DNA of 8,507 bases, taken from NCBI GenBank assembly GCA_003557965.1, contig PWND01000004.1:1-8507 (forward strand). Reading direction: 5' to 3'. Both the position numbers and the translations under genes were made by a program. The stretch is from Bacteroidales bacterium (lineage in GTDB: Bacteria > Bacteroidota > Bacteroidia > Bacteroidales > UBA7960). The notes below the pieces were generated by a model that was not told the origin of the DNA, ran no database searches, and was given only the letters and a program-made list of their open reading frames with translations. Position 1 is the first letter of the stretch; every line of letters begins with the position of its first letter. Of this stretch, positions 6,518-8,507 are shown one piece after another.

Positions 6518-6554
6518 TAGTTGTTACGCAAAGTTTCGCTGAGATTTCGCAAAG
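6507..6554 (+). repeat. Right 48-bp direct repeat of GxxExxY cassette
   Basis: It matches the left copy at 46 of 48 positions and has the same orientation. It ends one base before the TAA stop of the alpha/beta hydrolase (6558-6556), so the hydrolase transcript probably runs straight into it. Confidence 0.92.
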
Positions 6555-6555
6555 A

Positions 6556-7347
6556 TTAACTCAAAACAGATTCAATAAAGGCTTTCATTTTTTGAAACAC
6601 AATCTCTTTTTGTTCGTGATGTGGAATATGCCCGCAATTGTCTAAAAATGCAATATTAACATCTCCAATAATATTCCTGAGCTTGACAATAAGCTGCTCT
6701 TCACTTCCATATTGGTCATCCTTTCCCTGTATCGCTAATACTGGAGATGTAATATTTTTCAGATAATCAATAATATTCCATTTCTTTGCATCCTCTGATA
6801 ACCAAAAGCCGCTCCATCCATAAAACAACCTATCAGTTTTTTCCTTTTGATATTTTACTAAAAAACTCCTTAGATTTCCATTTTTAAATAACTCTACAAC
6901 CTCTTCAACGCCTTTAATTGTTACTTCTTCACAAACAACATGATCTGCTTCTGTAATAACAGCTTGCACCCTGCCCTGAAACTTTGCTGCAAACAGCAAA
7001 GAAATAGTACCACCATCACTGTGCCCGACAAGAATGAGTTTTTGTTCAATATTTAATGACTTAAGCAATTCAGGTAACACTTCAAAAGCTTCAACATGCA
7101 TATAGTCTTTATCAAACGTCTCATCAATAAAGTCTGATTCACCATATCTTAACCTGTCGAATAACAAGGCCGGACATTTAACAGCATCACTCAATAATAC
7201 AGGAATATCTTTCCACTGCGCTGAACTGCCCAGCCCTTCATGCAAAAAAACAATGAACGGTTTATTATTACATCTGTATTGTTTGTTTATTATTTTGTAA
7301 AAGATTCTTTTTCCTTTTACAACAGCATAATCTGAAACTGTATTCAT
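6556..7347 (-). CDS. Alpha/beta hydrolase
   Basis: A 263-residue alpha/beta-fold hydrolase with no signal peptide, so probably cytoplasmic. The oxyanion segment is HEGLGSSAQW (36-45), the variant of HGxG seen in a recognisable bacterial subfamily. The nucleophile elbow is GHSDGG with Ser110. The acid is Asp210 or Asp211 in GKDDQYG, and the base is His240 in CGHIPHHE. A helical lid-like region (about 140-195) with several aromatic residues would shape the substrate pocket. The triad is complete; the substrate (ester, lactone, thioester or other) cannot be told. It starts only 8 bp after the stop of the upstream nitronate monooxygenase-like gene and is clearly cotranscribed with it, suggesting a shared but unidentified pathway. 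Its stop lies immediately next to the right repeat of the GxxExxY cassette, and no terminator is seen. Confidence 0.9.
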   Translation of the reverse strand: MNTVSDYAVVKGKRIFYKIINKQYRCNNKPFIVFLHEGLGSSAQWKDIPVLLSDAVKCPALLFDRLRYGESDFIDETFDKDYMHVEAFEVLPELLKSLNIEQKLILVGHSDGGTISLLFAAKFQGRVQAVITEADHVVCEEVTIKGVEEVVELFKNGNLRSFLVKYQKEKTDRLFYGWSGFWLSEDAKKWNIIDYLKNITSPVLAIQGKDDQYGSEEQLIVKLRNIIGDVNIAFLDNCGHIPHHEQKEIVFQKMKAFIESVLS

Positions 7348-7355
7348 TATAAAAA

Positions 7356-8300
7356 TTATAATTCAACACCTGAAACTGTATTCTTCGCTTGATTAAACTC
7401 ACTGATGATTTCGTCAATTATTTCTTTTGCCGGTTTTATCTCATTTATCAACGCTGAAACTTGCCCAATCTCGAGTTCACCTTCATCCATATCGCCTTCA
7501 AACATTCCTTTTTTCGATCTTCCCTGCCCTAAAAGCTCAAGAAGTTCTTCAGGTGAAGCTCCTTCAAGTTCTTTTTTTGCAATGTCTTCATAAAACTTAT
7601 TTTTCAATAGTCTAACGGCTACAAGTTTCTTTAACGACAACATTGTATCACCATCTTTAGCTTCCAGGACCTTCTGTTTAAACATCTCATGTGCCGATGA
7701 CTCTTTACTGCAAACAAACCGGCTTCCTATTTGCACACCGTCAGCGCCTAAAGCCATAGCAGCTAACATAGCACCTCCTGTGGCTATGCCTCCGGCAGCA
7801 ATTACCGGAACAGAAACTGCTTTTTTTATTAATGGGACTAAAACCATTGTTGTTGTTTCTTCACGTCCATTATGTCCTCCGGCTTCAAAACCTTCGGCAA
7901 CAACTGCGTCAACACCCGCTTCTTCAGCCTTTTTAGCGAACTTTGTATTAGCAATTACATGCACAACCTTTAGGCCGTTTTCTTTAAGAAATGAAGTGTA
8001 TTTTGCAGGATTACCGGCTGAAGTGAATACAACCTTAATTTCTTCTTCAATAAGAATCTTTATAAATTCTTCAGCATGAGGAAACAGTAAAGGAATGTTT
8101 ACTCCAAAAGGATTCTTTGTGGAGTTTTTGCACTTATGAATATGTTCTCTAAGGATATCAGGTGTCATAGAGCCTGAGCCAATCAACCCTAAACCACCGG
8201 CATTACTAACAGCGCCAGCAAGCTCCCATCCACTGCACCATATCATTCCCCCCTGGATTATCGGGTATTTGATATTGAAAAGCTTTGAGATTTTATTCAT
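7356..8300 (-). CDS. Nitronate monooxygenase / FabK-like FMN oxidoreductase
   Basis: A 314-residue TIM-barrel flavoprotein of the 2-nitropropane dioxygenase family. Motifs in order: YPIIQGGMIW (12-21), SNAGGLGLIGSGSM (32-45), GVNIPLLFPHAEE (66-78), VVAEGFEAGGHNGREETTTM (133-152) with His143, PVIAAGGIATGG (165-176), and GADGVQIGSRF (185-195), which binds the FMN phosphate. Two activities share this fold: nitronate monooxygenase, which oxidises alkyl nitronates, and FabK, a flavin-dependent enoyl-ACP reductase of fatty-acid synthesis whose catalytic histidine lies in the same GGH motif. I cannot separate them by eye. No fatty-acid synthesis gene is adjacent, while an alpha/beta hydrolase follows 8 bp downstream. 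The ATG at 8300 begins the conserved barrel directly, and an octamer repeat array starts 9 bp upstream. Confidence 0.88.
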   Translation of the reverse strand: MNKISKLFNIKYPIIQGGMIWCSGWELAGAVSNAGGLGLIGSGSMTPDILREHIHKCKNSTKNPFGVNIPLLFPHAEEFIKILIEEEIKVVFTSAGNPAKYTSFLKENGLKVVHVIANTKFAKKAEEAGVDAVVAEGFEAGGHNGREETTTMVLVPLIKKAVSVPVIAAGGIATGGAMLAAMALGADGVQIGSRFVCSKESSAHEMFKQKVLEAKDGDTMLSLKKLVAVRLLKNKFYEDIAKKELEGASPEELLELLGQGRSKKGMFEGDMDEGELEIGQVSALINEIKPAKEIIDEIISEFNQAKNTVSGVEL

Positions 8301-8308
8301 AGTTTTTT

Positions 8309-8380
8309 AATGTGTTAATGTGATAATATGATAATGTGCAAATGTGATAATGTGATAATGTGATAATGTGATAATGTGTT
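8309..8380 (+). repeat. Nine tandem octamers, AATGTGnn
   Basis: Nine consecutive 8-bp units: AATGTGTT, AATGTGAT, AATATGAT, AATGTGCA, four copies of AATGTGAT, then AATGTGTT. The array starts 9 bp upstream of the nitronate monooxygenase-like ATG, so on that side it occupies the promoter and leader region. One internal unit (8325) has a single A-for-G change. The next eight bases (AATTAGCA, 8381-8388) keep the period and join the second block. Confidence 0.93.
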
Positions 8381-8388
8381 AATTAGCA

Positions 8389-8507
8389 TTTGCTCATTAA
8401 CTTATTTGCTCATTTACTCATTAACTTATTTGCTCATTTACTCATTAACTTATTTGCTCATTTACTCATTAACTTATTTGCTCATTTACTCATTAACTTA
8501 TTTGCTC
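8389..8507 (-). repeat. Octamer array in 24-bp higher-order units, continues off edge
   Basis: On the plus strand, units TTTGCTCA, TTTACTCA and TTAACTTA repeat in fixed order. After a partial first round (8389-8404) there are four complete 24-bp copies (8405-8428, 8429-8452, 8453-8476, 8477-8500) that are identical to one another, then seven bases of a fifth. Read on the minus strand the units are AATGAGCA, AATGAGTA and AATAAGTT, resembling the AATGTGnn units of the adjacent block but on the opposite strand. The array runs past the right edge, so its full length is unknown. Confidence 0.93.

Larger units (their letters stand above)
6001..6554. mobile_element. GxxExxY gene cassette bounded by 48-bp direct repeats
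   Basis: A 554-bp unit comprising a left repeat (6001-6048), a GxxExxY-family gene on the minus strand, a short decamer array, and a right repeat (6507-6554). The two 48-bp repeats run in the same direction and differ at only two positions. The cassette fills nearly all the space between the hydrolase stop (6556) and the -7 element of the acyl-CoA dehydrogenase (5958), ending one base before the hydrolase stop codon. GxxExxY genes are, in my recollection, often found beside CTCTGCG-type repeats in Bacteroidota and other phyla, which suggests a dispersed element. No transposase or terminal inverted repeats are present, so the means of movement is unknown and the mobile label is inference. Confidence 0.5.

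Noticed and set aside
6001..6554. Classical insertion sequence
   Set aside because: There is no transposase and no terminal inverted repeat; the flanking repeats are direct and far too long to be a target-site duplication.
7405..8079. Plus-strand ORFs of 62-99 residues opposite the nitronate monooxygenase-like gene
   Set aside because: Serine/alanine-rich antisense translations typical of shadows; the sense frame has complete FMN-binding motifs.
8389..8507. Possible CRISPR array at the right edge
   Set aside because: The repeats are directly adjacent with no unique spacers, the unit is 8 or 24 bp, and no cas gene is near.

Overview
The window looks like chromosomal DNA from an AT-rich member of the Bacteroidota. 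The evidence is a secreted protein with a type IX secretion (T9SS) sorting domain, a Bacteroidota-style promoter (TTG, 19 bp, TAATTTTG) ahead of the etf genes, an almost complete lack of Shine-Dalgarno sequences, and a membrane-anchored AraC-type regulator. Genus cannot be read from the sequence. No tRNA, rRNA, CRISPR array or transposase was seen.

Layout, left to right. (1) 1-1060, minus strand: a small T9SS-sorted secreted protein, followed 39 bp downstream by a secreted, tail-fibre-like protein that runs off the left edge. (2) 1061-1553: a 493-bp AT-rich divergent intergenic region. Its last ~130 bases can form a structured, possibly pseudoknotted RNA and encode a 17-codon leader ORF whose stop overlaps (ATGA) the start of the next gene. 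(3) 1554-2696, plus strand: a regulator with seven predicted membrane segments and a C-terminal AraC DNA-binding domain. (4) 2752-2793: an 18-bp perfect hairpin with A and T tracts, a bidirectional terminator between converging genes. (5) 2816-5898, minus strand: acyl-CoA dehydrogenase, etfB and etfA, a fatty-acid or branched-chain acyl-CoA oxidation module that passes electrons through ETF. (6) 6001-6554: a compact cassette with a GxxExxY-family (PD-(D/E)XK nuclease-like) gene flanked by 48-bp direct repeats built from ~10-bp CTCTGCG/CGCAAAG units. It fills the space between the hydrolase stop and the dehydrogenase promoter. (7) 6556-8300, minus strand: a two-gene operon of an FMN-dependent nitronate monooxygenase/FabK-like enzyme and an alpha/beta hydrolase. 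(8) 8309-8507 and beyond: an unbroken array of 8-bp repeats in two blocks with opposite-strand consensus, the second ordered into 24-bp higher-order units.

The metabolic genes are ordinary. The parts worth a second look are the GxxExxY repeat cassette, the structured leader with a coupled mini-ORF ahead of the AraC regulator, and the octamer array at the right edge.
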